Below, piece after piece: positions 21,232 to 30,833 of a stretch of DNA of 64,000 bases. The stretch covers positions 102,127 through 166,126 of the forward strand of contig NZ_PYNW01000010.1 of assembly GCF_003026105.1 (NCBI RefSeq), read 5' to 3'. Position 1 is the first letter of the stretch, and every line of letters begins with the position of its first letter. The notes beneath the pieces are model-generated. The model saw only the letters and a program-made list of their open reading frames with translations, was not told the origin of the DNA and did not search any database. Source of the stretch: Photobacterium sp. GB-56 (GTDB lineage: Bacteria; Pseudomonadota; Gammaproteobacteria; Enterobacterales; Vibrionaceae). A program made the translations under genes and the position numbers.

Positions 21232-22578
21232 TTACTGTTTTAATGCAGGAGATAAGAAAATATTTTTTTTCCACTGGTAACCGAAAATAACCGCTAATGT
21301 CACACCACGTAATGCCATAAAACCTAACATCGCCGCCCATAATGCATGGTTGCCATAGCTATACATTAACCACCAAATGGCAAAAAAACCACTGGTTGCA
21401 ACAAACATACTGTTGCGCATAACTCGCCCTTGCGTCGCGCCAACAAAGACACCATCCAGTAAAAAACACCACATAGCCACTAATGGTACTGCAGCAAGCC
21501 AAGGCAAATAAATATCAGCTTCAGCTTGAACCGCTGGAAGATCGGAGATCAAACTGACTATGCGCTCACCACCTAAAGAAAATGTCAATGTAAGCGCAAC
21601 AGATATTATAAAACTCCAAAATGTAGTGTTAATTAAATAACGTCCTAACTGATCACGATTGTTCGCACCAACGGCTTTTCCTACTAATGCTTCCATCGCA
21701 TAAGCAAAACCGTCCATGGCATAAGACACCAACATTAAAAAGCTCATTAACACAGCGTTTGCCGCGACTACATTATCGCCTAGTGTTGCACCTTGGAAAG
21801 TCATAAAGGTAAACGTCGCTTGTAAGCACAAGCTCCGTAAAAAGATATCTCGGTTTAATTTAAGTAGTCGCCCTATACCATGTCGCGCAGCCATAATTTT
21901 TTCTTTTAACGGCGGCAAACCTAACGCTAACCATTGACGAGAAACAAACCATAACCCTAATAACATACCGCTATAATCAGCTAGTACCGACGCAGAAGCA
22001 GCACCTTGAACTTTCCAGCCAAAGCCTAATACAAACAGAACATCCAAAAGAATATTAACAAGGTTAGTGATGATCAAAAGCCACATTGGCAACTTGGCAT
22101 TTTGCGCCCCAAGTAACCAGCCCATGATGACAAAGTTTGCTAAAGCGGCAGGCGCTCCCCAAATACGGATTGAAAAGTATTGCTCTGCGTAAACTTTCAC
22201 TTCATTACTAGCATCACTGAAATGGAAAATAGCACTGCTGACAGGTTGGTGTAAGGCAATAAGAATAAACGCGAGTAACCATGCCAACGCGATACCTTGA
22301 ACAAAAATAGCCGCTTGCCCATGTTTATCTTCTCGGCCAAAAGCTTGCGCCGTAATCCCTGTGGTTGCCATGCGTAAGAAACCCAACAACCAGAATGTAA
22401 CGTTGATCATGGTACCGCCAACCGCGACGCCACCGAGATACCACGACTTATCAAGGTGTCCGATCACAGCAGCATCCACCAGCCCGAGTAACGGTACTGT
22501 AATGTTTGAAAGTACCATTGGCAGGGCTAATGCAAACACCTGATAATGTAATGATTTGTCTTTTAATGCTGCTAGCAC
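21232..22578 (-). CDS. dinF: MATE family efflux transporter (DinF-like)
   Basis: 448-residue inner-membrane protein with about 12 hydrophobic helices in two related halves, typical of MATE cation-coupled drug/metabolite exporters. The start MLAALKDKSLHYQVFALALP and helix 1 residues NITVPLLGLVDAAVIGHL are DinF-like. E. coli dinF lies beside lexA; here lexA is about 9 kb away beyond the cta block and I see no LexA box upstream, so SOS control is doubtful. Translation appears to start at GTG (22578) after AGAGGT. Confidence 0.85.
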   Translation of the reverse strand: MLAALKDKSLHYQVFALALPMVLSNITVPLLGLVDAAVIGHLDKSWYLGGVAVGGTMINVTFWLLGFLRMATTGITAQAFGREDKHGQAAIFVQGIALAWLLAFILIALHQPVSSAIFHFSDASNEVKVYAEQYFSIRIWGAPAALANFVIMGWLLGAQNAKLPMWLLIITNLVNILLDVLFVLGFGWKVQGAASASVLADYSGMLLGLWFVSRQWLALGLPPLKEKIMAARHGIGRLLKLNRDIFLRSLCLQATFTFMTFQGATLGDNVVAANAVLMSFLMLVSYAMDGFAYAMEALVGKAVGANNRDQLGRYLINTTFWSFIISVALTLTFSLGGERIVSLISDLPAVQAEADIYLPWLAAVPLVAMWCFLLDGVFVGATQGRVMRNSMFVATSGFFAIWWLMYSYGNHALWAAMLGFMALRGVTLAVIFGYQWKKNIFLSPALKQ

Positions 22579-22693
22579 GTACTACCTCTGCCGCGATAAT
22601 TTTTGTTATATAGCAGAGCAGTTTAACCAGTTGATTATGGCGACAAAAGTCTTATTGATTAAAGCGTATAAGATCTGTTGTTCATACGAGAGA

Positions 22694-23611
22694 CTAACCA
22701 TACCAAGGTAGTAACCAATGATCGGTAAGAAGTACTACAAATAAAGCTAATAAATGCCAGATAGAATATTTAAATGTCGCCCATGCATGGCCTTCACTAT
22801 CAAAAAATTTCAACTTCAGCGCATAACCTAGAAAGCCCAAATTCAATGCGCTACTGCCGATTAAATAGACCCATCCACTCATATTAGTTAGCCAAGGTAA
22901 TAACCCAACCGCAAAGAGAATCACGGTATAAAGCAATATCATGGTTTTGGTGTATTCAATCCCATGTGTAACAGGCAGCATTGGGATCCCGGCTTTGGCA
23001 TAATCCTCACGACGATGGATCGCTAATGCCCAAAAGTGTGGTGGAGTCCATGCAAATACCAGCATCACTAATAACAATGCATGTGGATCAAGGAGCCCGG
23101 TTACTGCCGTCCACCCCAATAACGGAGGCGCCGCACCTGCAAGCCCTCCAATCACAATATTTTGTGGTGTCGCATGTTTTAGCCACACGGTATAAACCAA
23201 CGCATAACCGACTAAACTTGCCATCGTTAGCCATGCCGTTAAAGCGTTAAGCATCATCAATAATCCAAAACCTACCAACATTAACGTCGTTGCAAATACA
23301 ACGGCTTTCCACGTTTCGACTCGCCCTTTCGCTAGTGGTCTATGGTAAGTTCGTGCCATTTTGGCATCAAAGCGTCGATCTAATACATGATTAAAAGTCG
23401 CAGCCGCAGCCGATTGTAGACCTATCCCTGTTAAACCTAATATCACGGCATCTGCCGGTGGAATACCTTTCACGGCCAAACACATGCCCACTAATGCGGT
23501 CAGTAATAACATGGAGACGACTTTTGGTTTCGTCATCGTAAGGTAATCACGCCAAACCGCTATCGGTGGCGAACGAACTCGACTGGAATGAAGCCGTTGT
23601 GATTTATCCAT
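22694..23611 (-). CDS. ctaB: Protoheme IX farnesyltransferase (heme O synthase)
   Basis: UbiA-superfamily membrane enzyme that attaches a farnesyl chain to protoheme, giving heme O for the oxidase. The prenyl-diphosphate site is the [12 protein letters not shown] segment near residue 80, followed by [10 protein letters not shown]; about nine membrane helices follow. I chose the ATG at 23611, which overlaps the ctaA stop by 8 bases and gives 305 residues; the longer 23632 start would overlap more. Last gene of the cta block. Confidence 0.93.
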   Translation of the reverse strand: MDKSQRLHSSRVRSPPIAVWRDYLTMTKPKVVSMLLLTALVGMCLAVKGIPPADAVILGLTGIGLQSAAAATFNHVLDRRFDAKMARTYHRPLAKGRVETWKAVVFATTLMLVGFGLLMMLNALTAWLTMASLVGYALVYTVWLKHATPQNIVIGGLAGAAPPLLGWTAVTGLLDPHALLLVMLVFAWTPPHFWALAIHRREDYAKAGIPMLPVTHGIEYTKTMILLYTVILFAVGLLPWLTNMSGWVYLIGSSALNLGFLGYALKLKFFDSEGHAWATFKYSIWHLLALFVVLLTDHWLLPWYG

Positions 23612-24677
23612 GAGTAGCGCTCTCCGATGCAAAATACTTTACCTCTAATGGGGAGCGGCAATCGCATAGCAGGCGATAACAGGTGGTGACAACGGTAAGT
23701 AGTAAGATTAATCCAACTACATTGTGCGCAACGGCAATCAGTAACGGTAAGTTAGCAAGCACATTGGTGATACCTAATATTATTTGTACCGCTAACACCC
23801 CCATCATACCAATGCTATAACGACGTAAGGGCGGTTTAAGCCACATCAACCCAGCCAGCACCAAAACCAAAATCGTTGTGATAATTACACCAATACGATG
23901 AGTAACATGAATAGACACCCTTTGGGCATAATCTAAAACGCCATATTCATAGCTACTGTGTTGAGGTTGAATCAATTCAAACGCGCGAGGATCAAACATT
24001 CCCAGCCAATCCCCTTCGCATATTGGTAGTTGTGTGCATACAACAGCGGCATAATTAGCTGCTGTCCAGCCACCTAATGCAATTTGGCTTATGACAACAA
24101 CTAAAGCTGCAATTGCTACGCTTTTGAGTACCGTTAAATATCGATGTGATAATGATAAATGGGGTTTAAAACCCTCTTGATAGAAAAGGGGGTTAGGTTG
24201 AATCCGCAAACGTAGTAGCCACAATAACGATACAATAGTAAAACCGCCTAACAAATGCGCCATCACCACAACAGGCATAAGTTGCATGGTAACCGTCCAC
24301 ATTCCAAGTAACGCTTGAAAAGAAACCACACCCAATAACAAACTGGGTAACAATTTAGGCCGTCCACTTCGGCTCCATGCCATAACAGCAATCATTACCA
24401 CCAAAAGACCTAGCGATCCTGCAATATAGCGATGTACCATTTCATTCCATGCTTTTACTGGTTCAACGGGCGAGTCAGGGTAAATCGTTTGTGCTATTTG
24501 TAATTGTGATTCCGTTTGCGGTACTGACATGAACCCATAACAGCCAGGCCAATCGGGACACCCTAAACCCGCATCCGTTAACCGCGTATAAGCCCCCATC
24601 CCAACCACAATCAAAGAGAGAAAAAAGGCAGCGGTGACTAAAAAGTAGAACGGTTTATCTTTTTGCGTTTTATGCAT
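23604..24677 (-). CDS. ctaA: Heme A synthase (COX15/CtaA)
   Basis: Converts heme O to heme A by oxidising the C8 methyl group; supplies subunit I of the caa3 oxidase. Eight membrane helices are arranged as two four-helix bundles, with the conserved early motif [17 protein letters not shown] and the glutamate/histidine region [10 protein letters not shown]. Another conserved pair is [11 protein letters not shown]. The ATG at 24677 (357 residues) follows GGGG; the GTG at 24689 is a weaker choice. It is coupled to ctaB by overlap. Confidence 0.94.
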   Translation of the reverse strand: MHKTQKDKPFYFLVTAAFFLSLIVVGMGAYTRLTDAGLGCPDWPGCYGFMSVPQTESQLQIAQTIYPDSPVEPVKAWNEMVHRYIAGSLGLLVVMIAVMAWSRSGRPKLLPSLLLGVVSFQALLGMWTVTMQLMPVVVMAHLLGGFTIVSLLWLLRLRIQPNPLFYQEGFKPHLSLSHRYLTVLKSVAIAALVVVISQIALGGWTAANYAAVVCTQLPICEGDWLGMFDPRAFELIQPQHSSYEYGVLDYAQRVSIHVTHRIGVIITTILVLVLAGLMWLKPPLRRYSIGMMGVLAVQIILGITNVLANLPLLIAVAHNVVGLILLLTVVTTCYRLLCDCRSPLEVKYFASESATHG

Positions 24678-24701
24678 AATCAACCCCACTATTTATGACA
24701 T

Positions 24702-25238
24702 TTAGCCAATTTTTGATACTTTTAGCAGCCTTTTTAAATCACGTAAGATGTCTTTACCTTGTGCTAAAATGGCCTGTGGTTCAGCCTCTAGCGGATAGGC
24801 CATCATCACATTGCCATGAGGATCGGCTAGGTATACTGCATTGAGTCCATATTGAGATGGCGCAAATTGCTCATATTCTGCTGTGTTGCTGCGATAGCGT
24901 TGCAGATTTTCAACATCAACGGGAACGACGGTTGTTGGTTCAACGGGGGCGAGCAGCAAAACACTTCTCACCCGATCTTGATAAGCCCCAACAGCAAGAG
25001 GCATTTGCTTTAAGTGAAATAATGCACCTTCACAACGGCTATCACATTGTTGAGGCAACCAATAAATAAGTTGCCACTTTCCAGACGCAAGCCAATTTGC
25101 CGTCAACGGTGGAGTTAATAATTGACCTTTATTGGTGACACCACCGCTATACCACTGTTGGGTTAAGATTAATTTCGCTAGGATGATAGGCAGTAAAAAC
25201 ATCACACCTAATAACATTAAAACCTGATATTTTTTCAT
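24702..25238 (-). CDS. Membrane-anchored SCO-like protein of the cta cluster
   Basis: 178-residue protein with one N-terminal membrane helix (about 6-25) and a periplasmic domain. It is usually called hypothetical, but LPQQCDSRCEGALFHLKQ has a CxxxC pair at the position where SCO/thioredoxin-fold copper chaperones carry theirs, and a later YLADPHGNVMMAYP resembles the SCO strand with its conserved His. Copper delivery to the CuA site of subunit II is therefore a reasonable inference. It starts 3 bp after the surf1 stop and precedes ctaA, clearly in the same operon. Confidence 0.7.
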   Translation of the reverse strand: MKKYQVLMLLGVMFLLPIILAKLILTQQWYSGGVTNKGQLLTPPLTANWLASGKWQLIYWLPQQCDSRCEGALFHLKQMPLAVGAYQDRVRSVLLLAPVEPTTVVPVDVENLQRYRSNTAEYEQFAPSQYGLNAVYLADPHGNVMMAYPLEAEPQAILAQGKDILRDLKRLLKVSKIG

Positions 25239-25241
25239 TCC

Positions 25242-25919
25242 TTATTCCCTCTTATATAGCCACCACCCAGCCATCCCTAATACCGCAAAGGCTAAAACAA
25301 ACCACTGCGTGGCGTAGCCATAATGCTTATCTGCTTTCATCACGATAGGGGTCCAATTTTGTTTAAGCGCGAGAGGATTCGTAGCTGCAATTTGAACCAC
25401 CCATTGCGGTAGAGCGCGATTTAATTGTTGTGACAGCCATGCCGGTTCAATATTTTGTACCCGTAACGGCCAACTCACGGCAGATGATTCTGGTTTGAGT
25501 TGTAATAATGAGGTGGTTGGTGCAATTAGACCGGTAATGACTTTTTCGCCACTAAATTGTGGTAACACGGGATATAACTCACGATAAGGAGGCGCGGCAA
25601 TCCAGCCCAGATTGACCAATATCCATTGACCTTGGCTAAGGAAAGGGAGATAAAAATGGTAGCCTGCTTGACCATTATTTAGTTGGTTATCAAGTAAGAT
25701 CGGATGCTGATTATCAAACACACCAGTAAGCGCCACATTATGCCAAACGGGCGTACTGGGTAATTGCGTAATATCAGAGATAGGTTCGGTCTGAATCGTT
25801 TCTTCGACTCGCTGCTGTAATTGAAGCTTTTCAGCTGCTCGGCTTAATTGCCAAAAGCCTAATCGCCCTAACATACACACCACGATGAAGGTAAAAATAA
25901 CAAAAGCAACTTTTCGCAT
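25242..25919 (-). CDS. SURF1 family cytochrome oxidase assembly protein
   Basis: 225-residue protein with one membrane helix at each end and a periplasmic loop, the SURF1/Shy1 topology. The family aids insertion of heme a into subunit I. Visible family motifs are FWQLSRAAEKLQLQ after helix 1, VNLGWIAAP mid-domain and KHYGYATQWFVLAF near the C-terminus. GGAGGA 9 bases upstream fixes the ATG at 25919; the in-frame ATG at 25934 contains that Shine-Dalgarno. Divergent from the small DUF2909 gene. Confidence 0.9.
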   Translation of the reverse strand: MRKVAFVIFTFIVVCMLGRLGFWQLSRAAEKLQLQQRVEETIQTEPISDITQLPSTPVWHNVALTGVFDNQHPILLDNQLNNGQAGYHFYLPFLSQGQWILVNLGWIAAPPYRELYPVLPQFSGEKVITGLIAPTTSLLQLKPESSAVSWPLRVQNIEPAWLSQQLNRALPQWVVQIAATNPLALKQNWTPIVMKADKHYGYATQWFVLAFAVLGMAGWWLYKRE

Positions 25920-26009
25920 CGATGTTTCCTCCATCCCTATTGGTTGAAAACAGCTATCCTTAAATAAGCGCTTAATGTGTTATCACCCCTATTCAATCAG
26001 AGGCTTTCG

Positions 26010-26216
26010 ATGTTGATAAAAATACTGCTTATCGGCTTATTACTGGTGATCATCGTCAATCTTTTTAAAGCCCTCCCAATCATGTTAAAAGGTCAATCAT
26101 CACGCCCAATGTCGCATTACTTAGGCTGGCGTATTGGCTTATCTGTCGTTGTTTTTAGTATAATTGTGATTGCTTTATTAACTGGGGTTATCACCCCCAA
26201 TCCTCGCCCGTATTAA
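26010..26216 (+). CDS. DUF2909 twin-transmembrane protein
   Basis: 68-residue protein with two hydrophobic helices (about 3-22 and 42-62) joined by a short polar loop. It matches the DUF2909 family, commonly seen beside cytochrome oxidase genes. The role is unknown. It is on the opposite strand to all cta genes, between surf1 and ctaE. GAGG before 26010 supports this ATG; the frame is open to 25977. Confidence 0.8.
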   Translation: MLIKILLIGLLLVIIVNLFKALPIMLKGQSSRPMSHYLGWRIGLSVVVFSIIVIALLTGVITPNPRPY

Positions 26217-26238
26217 TTTTGTACCTTCAAAATAAACA

Positions 26239-27135
26239 CTAAAGAATATACACAAACAGAAATAAACCTAACCACACCACATCAACAAAGTGCCAATACC
26301 AAGCGCCTGCTTGAAATGCAAAATGATGTTCAGGCGTAAAGTGCCCTTTTAAAATTCGACACCACACAATAAATAAGATAATCGCACCAAGCGTGACATG
26401 AACGCCATGAAACCCAGTTAACATAAAGAAGGTATTACCATAAATCCCTGCATCTAATCGTAGGTTCATGTCTTCATAAGCATGGACATATTCAACACCT
26501 TGTAAGTACACAAACACCGCGCCTAGTAATACCGTAAGCAACAGTAGCAACTTCAATCGAGGACGATTATTTTGCTCTAATGCGGTATGAGCAAAATGCA
26601 ATGTAACCGATGATGTCAGTAATAAAATGGTGTTATAAAGCGGTAAACCTATTGGCCCCATCGCTTGGGTTTCGGTGCCATCTGGCGTTTTTTCCAATGG
26701 CCACATGGCGACAAAGTCCGGCCACAACACCGCATTGGTCATGACATTATTACTTGCACCACCCAGCCATGGCACCGCAATCATTCGGGCATAAAATAGC
26801 GCGCCAAAGAAAGCGGCAAAGAACATCACTTCGGAAAAAATAAACCAGCTCATTCCTTGACGAAAAGAGCGATCCATCTGCGCACTATAGAGCCCTGCCA
26901 TCGATTCCCGGATCACATCACGGAACCAACCCACTAGCATTAATAAAATTAGCCCCACACCTACCAATAAGATCCAAGGACCTTGACCGCCAAACAGATC
27001 TCCGACAGTCGCGCCAGCACCTAACGCTATAAGAAATAAAGCAATTGCCCCCACTATGGGCCATGCACTTTCATCGGGGACATAATATTTCGTTGTTGGC
27101 GGTAAGTTATCGGTTTCACTATAGGGCTTTGACAT
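26239..27135 (-). CDS. ctaE: Cytochrome c oxidase subunit III
   Basis: 298-residue membrane subunit of the heme-copper oxidase with seven predicted helices; it stabilises subunit I. Family signatures are the SEVMFFAAFFGALFYA helix, GFHGVHVTLGAI and the C-terminal WYWHFVDVVWLGLF. The ATG at 27135 follows GAGGTGG and overlaps the ctaG end by 17 bases, so translation is coupled. Confidence 0.96.
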   Translation of the reverse strand: MSKPYSETDNLPPTTKYYVPDESAWPIVGAIALFLIALGAGATVGDLFGGQGPWILLVGVGLILLMLVGWFRDVIRESMAGLYSAQMDRSFRQGMSWFIFSEVMFFAAFFGALFYARMIAVPWLGGASNNVMTNAVLWPDFVAMWPLEKTPDGTETQAMGPIGLPLYNTILLLTSSVTLHFAHTALEQNNRPRLKLLLLLTVLLGAVFVYLQGVEYVHAYEDMNLRLDAGIYGNTFFMLTGFHGVHVTLGAIILFIVWCRILKGHFTPEHHFAFQAGAWYWHFVDVVWLGLFLFVYIL

Positions 27136-27694
27136 TATCCACCTCACTGTGTTGCTCAATCACAGGGTTATCCTTGTCCGTTGCAACGTTGAATAGGGTG
27201 TAAGCTAAAGTCAGTGTTTCTATCTCTTTCGGCAAGTCAGGGTCGATATAGAACACCAACGGCAATTCTGCATTTTCACCACCCTCTAAAGGCTGATGAT
27301 TAAAACAAAAACATTCGATTTTATTGAAATACTTCGCCGCTACGCCCGGTGTTACCGAAGGCACAGCTTGTCCGATAGTGGCGACTTTATTTAAGTTTTT
27401 CGCATCGTATTTAATGATTTTTGTTTCACCAGGATGCACCGTGATTTGCTTTACCTGAGGCGTAAATTGCCACCTCACTCCTGGATTAATGTAGGCAACA
27501 AATTCAACCGTCACTTCTCGGCTGGTATCCACTCGATCACTGGTTTCTGTGGGTGTTGTGGCTGTTTTTCCATTGATCCCCGTGATATCGCAAAACACGT
27601 CATAAAGGGGAACCAACGCAAAAGCAAAGCCAAACATCCCAACTGCTGCGGCAATTAACCCCCACAATGATCGCTGTTTTTTCGGCTCATCCAT
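27119..27694 (-). CDS. ctaG: Cytochrome c oxidase copper chaperone CtaG (Cox11)
   Basis: 191-residue membrane-anchored chaperone that inserts copper into the CuB site of subunit I. One N-terminal helix (about 12-30) is followed by a periplasmic immunoglobulin-like domain with the copper motif CFCFNHQPL near residue 128. AGGAGG precedes the ATG at 27694; a GTG codon directly before it is too close to that site. It lies between ctaD and ctaE, the standard order. Confidence 0.95.
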   Translation of the reverse strand: MDEPKKQRSLWGLIAAAVGMFGFAFALVPLYDVFCDITGINGKTATTPTETSDRVDTSREVTVEFVAYINPGVRWQFTPQVKQITVHPGETKIIKYDAKNLNKVATIGQAVPSVTPGVAAKYFNKIECFCFNHQPLEGGENAELPLVFYIDPDLPKEIETLTLAYTLFNVATDKDNPVIEQHSEVDNVKAL

Positions 27695-27702
27695 CACGCC
27701 TC

Positions 27703-29322
27703 CTAAGGATCAATCTTGGGCGGTGTTGAAAAGGTGTGATATGGCGCAGGTGATGCGACTGTCCACTCCAACCCTTCAGCACCTTCCCATGGTTTGGCAG
27801 GTGCTTTTTCTCCCCCTCGAATACATTTCACCAAGACCGCGATAAATATCAATTGAGAGACCCCAAACAAGAAACCACCAATACTGACCACGGCATTAAT
27901 ATCTGCAAATTGCAGGGCATAGTCAGGAATACGACGTGGCATACCCGCCAATCCTAAAAAATGCATTGGGAAAAATAAGATGTTGACCGAGATCAGCGAA
28001 CACCAGAAGTGCCATTGCGCCAAACGCTCATCAAACATGTGTCCCGTCCACTTTGGTAACCAATAATAGGCAGCAGCCATGATCGAAAAGATAGCGCCAG
28101 TGACTAACACATAATGGAAATGGGCAACTACAAAATAGGTATCATGATATTGAAAATCAGCAGGCGTAATAGCGAGCATCAATCCAGAAAAACCGCCAAT
28201 GGTAAAGAGCACAATAAACGCAATAGCAAACAACATTGGCACTTCAAAAGTTAATGATCCTCGCCACATCGTTGCCACCCAGTTAAAGACTTTCACCCCC
28301 GTAGGGACTGAAATCAACATGGTGCAATACATGAAAAATAGCTCTGCTGCGACAGGCATCCCCGTGGTGAACATGTGGTGTGCCCAGACTATAAAGCTTA
28401 ACCCAGCAATGGATGCCGTGGCGTACACCATAGAGCTATAACCAAAGAGTTTCTTGCGCGAAAAAGCAGGGATAATGGCAGAAATAATACCGAAACTCGG
28501 CAAAATCATAATATAAACTTCAGGGTGACCAAAGAACCAGAAGATATGTTGGAACATCACCGGATCACCACCACCCGCCGCATCAAAAAAGCTCGTACCA
28601 AAATATTTATCGGTTAATACCATGGTCACTGCGCCTGCTAAAACAGGCATAACCGCGATAAGTAAAAATGCGGTGATCAACCATGTCCAAACAAAGAGTG
28701 GCATTTTCATATACGTCATGCCTGGTGCGCGCATATTCACGATGGTCACGACAACGTTAATCGCTCCCATGATTGAGCTAATTCCCATGATATGAATGGC
28801 AAACACAAACAATCCCGTACTCGGTGGGCTATATGTTGTTGAAAGTGGCGCATAGAATGTCCAACCAAAATTAGGCCCGCCCCCTTCCATAAAAAGAGAG
28901 GCTAACAACAAGCTAAATGCAAAAGGTAGGATCCAAAAGCTCCAGTTATTCATCCTTGGCAAAGCCATATCTGGTGCCCCAATCATCATTGGGATCATCC
29001 AGTTCGCTAATCCCGTAAAAGCGGGCATCACGGCGCCAAACACCATAATCAAACCATGAACTGTGGTCATCTGATTAAAAAAGTTGGGCTCCACTAACTG
29101 TAAGCCCGGTTGAAATAATTCAGCCCGAATAACCATCGCCATTGCGCCGCCAACAAAAAACATGGTTAAACTAAACAGCAAATATAGGGTGCCGATATCT
29201 TTATGATTGGTGGTAAATAACCAACGCTTTAGCCCTTTCGCAGGATGCGAATGATGGTCGTGTTCTGTGTCAGTACAGCCAGCAGTATCAATTTCAGCTT
29301 CTTGGCGCATCATATCCGTCAT
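27703..29322 (-). CDS. ctaD: Cytochrome c oxidase subunit I
   Basis: Catalytic subunit of the aa3-type heme-copper oxidase, carrying heme a and the heme a3-CuB centre. About 12 helices; diagnostic motifs are WFFGHPEVYI with the cross-linked His-Tyr and the D-channel Glu, WAHHMFTTGM (CuB ligands), and HDTYFVVAHFHYVL (heme ligands). These place it in the A family with both D and K channels likely. 539 residues. AAAGGAG precedes the ATG. Confidence 0.97.
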   Translation of the reverse strand: MTDMMRQEAEIDTAGCTDTEHDHHSHPAKGLKRWLFTTNHKDIGTLYLLFSLTMFFVGGAMAMVIRAELFQPGLQLVEPNFFNQMTTVHGLIMVFGAVMPAFTGLANWMIPMMIGAPDMALPRMNNWSFWILPFAFSLLLASLFMEGGGPNFGWTFYAPLSTTYSPPSTGLFVFAIHIMGISSIMGAINVVVTIVNMRAPGMTYMKMPLFVWTWLITAFLLIAVMPVLAGAVTMVLTDKYFGTSFFDAAGGGDPVMFQHIFWFFGHPEVYIMILPSFGIISAIIPAFSRKKLFGYSSMVYATASIAGLSFIVWAHHMFTTGMPVAAELFFMYCTMLISVPTGVKVFNWVATMWRGSLTFEVPMLFAIAFIVLFTIGGFSGLMLAITPADFQYHDTYFVVAHFHYVLVTGAIFSIMAAAYYWLPKWTGHMFDERLAQWHFWCSLISVNILFFPMHFLGLAGMPRRIPDYALQFADINAVVSIGGFLFGVSQLIFIAVLVKCIRGGEKAPAKPWEGAEGLEWTVASPAPYHTFSTPPKIDP

Positions 29323-29334
29323 GCTTACTCTCCT

Positions 29335-30477
29335 TTATAGTGGCTGACCGTTTTTAATCGCTTGTACTTCCGCTGCTTGCACAGACTCTCCAGTATTATT
29401 CCCCCACGCATTACGCTCATAGGTAATAACAGCGGCTAATTCTTTCAAACTCAGTTGTGGACCAAACGCTTGCATCGCGGTACCGGCCTTACCGTGAACA
29501 ACAACGCTGATGTGCTCTAACTTACGTTTAGGATCAACTGAAACCCCTTCACCAGCCAGTGCTGGAAATGCTCCTGGAATACCTTGCCCATTAGCTTGAT
29601 GACACATGGCACAACGCGCGGTATAGGTCTTTTCACCCAGCGTCATAAGCTCATCTAATGACATTTGCATGTCCAACAAACGCTGCTCTTCTTCACGCGC
29701 TTTACGTTGCGTGATCTTGGTTTTCTGTAGCCAATCATCGTATTCTGCTTGTGGTTTGGCTATCACCACAATCGGCATAAAGCCATGATCTTTACCGCAT
29801 AATTCGGCACATTGACCTCGGTAAATACCGGGCTTATCAATTTGTGTCCACGCTTCATTAATAAAGCCAGGATTAGCATCTTTTTTCACCGCAAAAGCGG
29901 GCACCCACCATGAGTGGATCACATCTTGTGAGGTGATCAAAAAGCGTACTTTTTGCCCGACAGGAAGAACTAAGGGGTAATCAACTTCTAATAAATAGTT
30001 GTCACGCTTTTGCCGTTGATTACTGATTTGTTCAGCACTTGTAGCAAGGTGGGAGTAATATTCAACATCTTGGTTGAAATAGTTGTAATGCCACTTCCAT
30101 TGCGAGCCTGTCACAAGGATAGTTACATCCGATTTTGAGGTGTCTTCCATTGCAATCAATGTTTTAGTTGCAGGAATAGCCATGCCTATTAAGATAATGA
30201 ACGGGATCAGCGTCCAAATAATTTCTACTTTAGTACTTTCATGGAATGAAGCAGGCTTTGCGCCTTTTGACTTGCGGTGGTGAAAGATAGCCCAAAACAT
30301 AACTCCGAATACCGCCACACCAATCGCGATACAAATGTAGAGAATGGTCATATGAAGACTGTATACATTCTGACTTACCGCCGTTACACCCGGTGTCATA
30401 TTAAGCTGCATGGTGTCAGCCATCAGCGGCATTGAGAAAAGTACACTCGCTATTCCTGCGATCAATGAACGAACCAT
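29335..30477 (-). CDS. ctaC: Cytochrome c oxidase subunit II with fused cytochrome c domain
   Basis: 380-residue subunit II. A signal/first helix (MVRSLIAGIASVLFS) and two membrane helices precede the periplasmic cupredoxin domain with the CuA site CAELCGKDHGFMP. A cytochrome c domain follows (heme motif CAMCHQ near residue 290, probable Met ligand in AMQAFGPQL), which makes the enzyme caa3-type. GGGGAGG 8 bases upstream fixes the ATG at 30477. First gene of the ctaC-D-G-E unit. Confidence 0.95.
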   Translation of the reverse strand: MVRSLIAGIASVLFSMPLMADTMQLNMTPGVTAVSQNVYSLHMTILYICIAIGVAVFGVMFWAIFHHRKSKGAKPASFHESTKVEIIWTLIPFIILIGMAIPATKTLIAMEDTSKSDVTILVTGSQWKWHYNYFNQDVEYYSHLATSAEQISNQRQKRDNYLLEVDYPLVLPVGQKVRFLITSQDVIHSWWVPAFAVKKDANPGFINEAWTQIDKPGIYRGQCAELCGKDHGFMPIVVIAKPQAEYDDWLQKTKITQRKAREEEQRLLDMQMSLDELMTLGEKTYTARCAMCHQANGQGIPGAFPALAGEGVSVDPKRKLEHISVVVHGKAGTAMQAFGPQLSLKELAAVITYERNAWGNNTGESVQAAEVQAIKNGQPL

Positions 30478-30833
30478 CGCTCTGACCTCCCCTGTCATTC
30501 AAATATGCAATTGAACGAATTTTATGTGGCAGAATGCTTCTATGACTAACGATGCAGCTGAGCTATCAAATCGGCATTATTTATTTTTTATTATTTAAAG
30601 CATTTATTGAGCAGCACATACCAACACATAAAAATGTCTCGATATATTTAACGTAGGCAGGAATCGCAGAATACGCAAAGAATCATGGATATAAAATAAC
30701 TAACAAAAAAGTAGATAACACTTTGATATATAGATACAAACAAACTACTCGCTATCATGTATCACAATATCAATAAGTTACAACAAGTACGAGAATCGTT
30801 ATTTAGATTAACGATAGTAATATTCATACCTTG
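30478..30833. other. Region upstream of the cta operon
   Basis: 356 bp, AT-rich, no credible ORF. It must carry the cta promoter. TTCAATTGCATATTTGAA at about 30493-30511 is a short dyad close to the start codon. I see no certain binding site of a named regulator. Confidence 0.5.
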
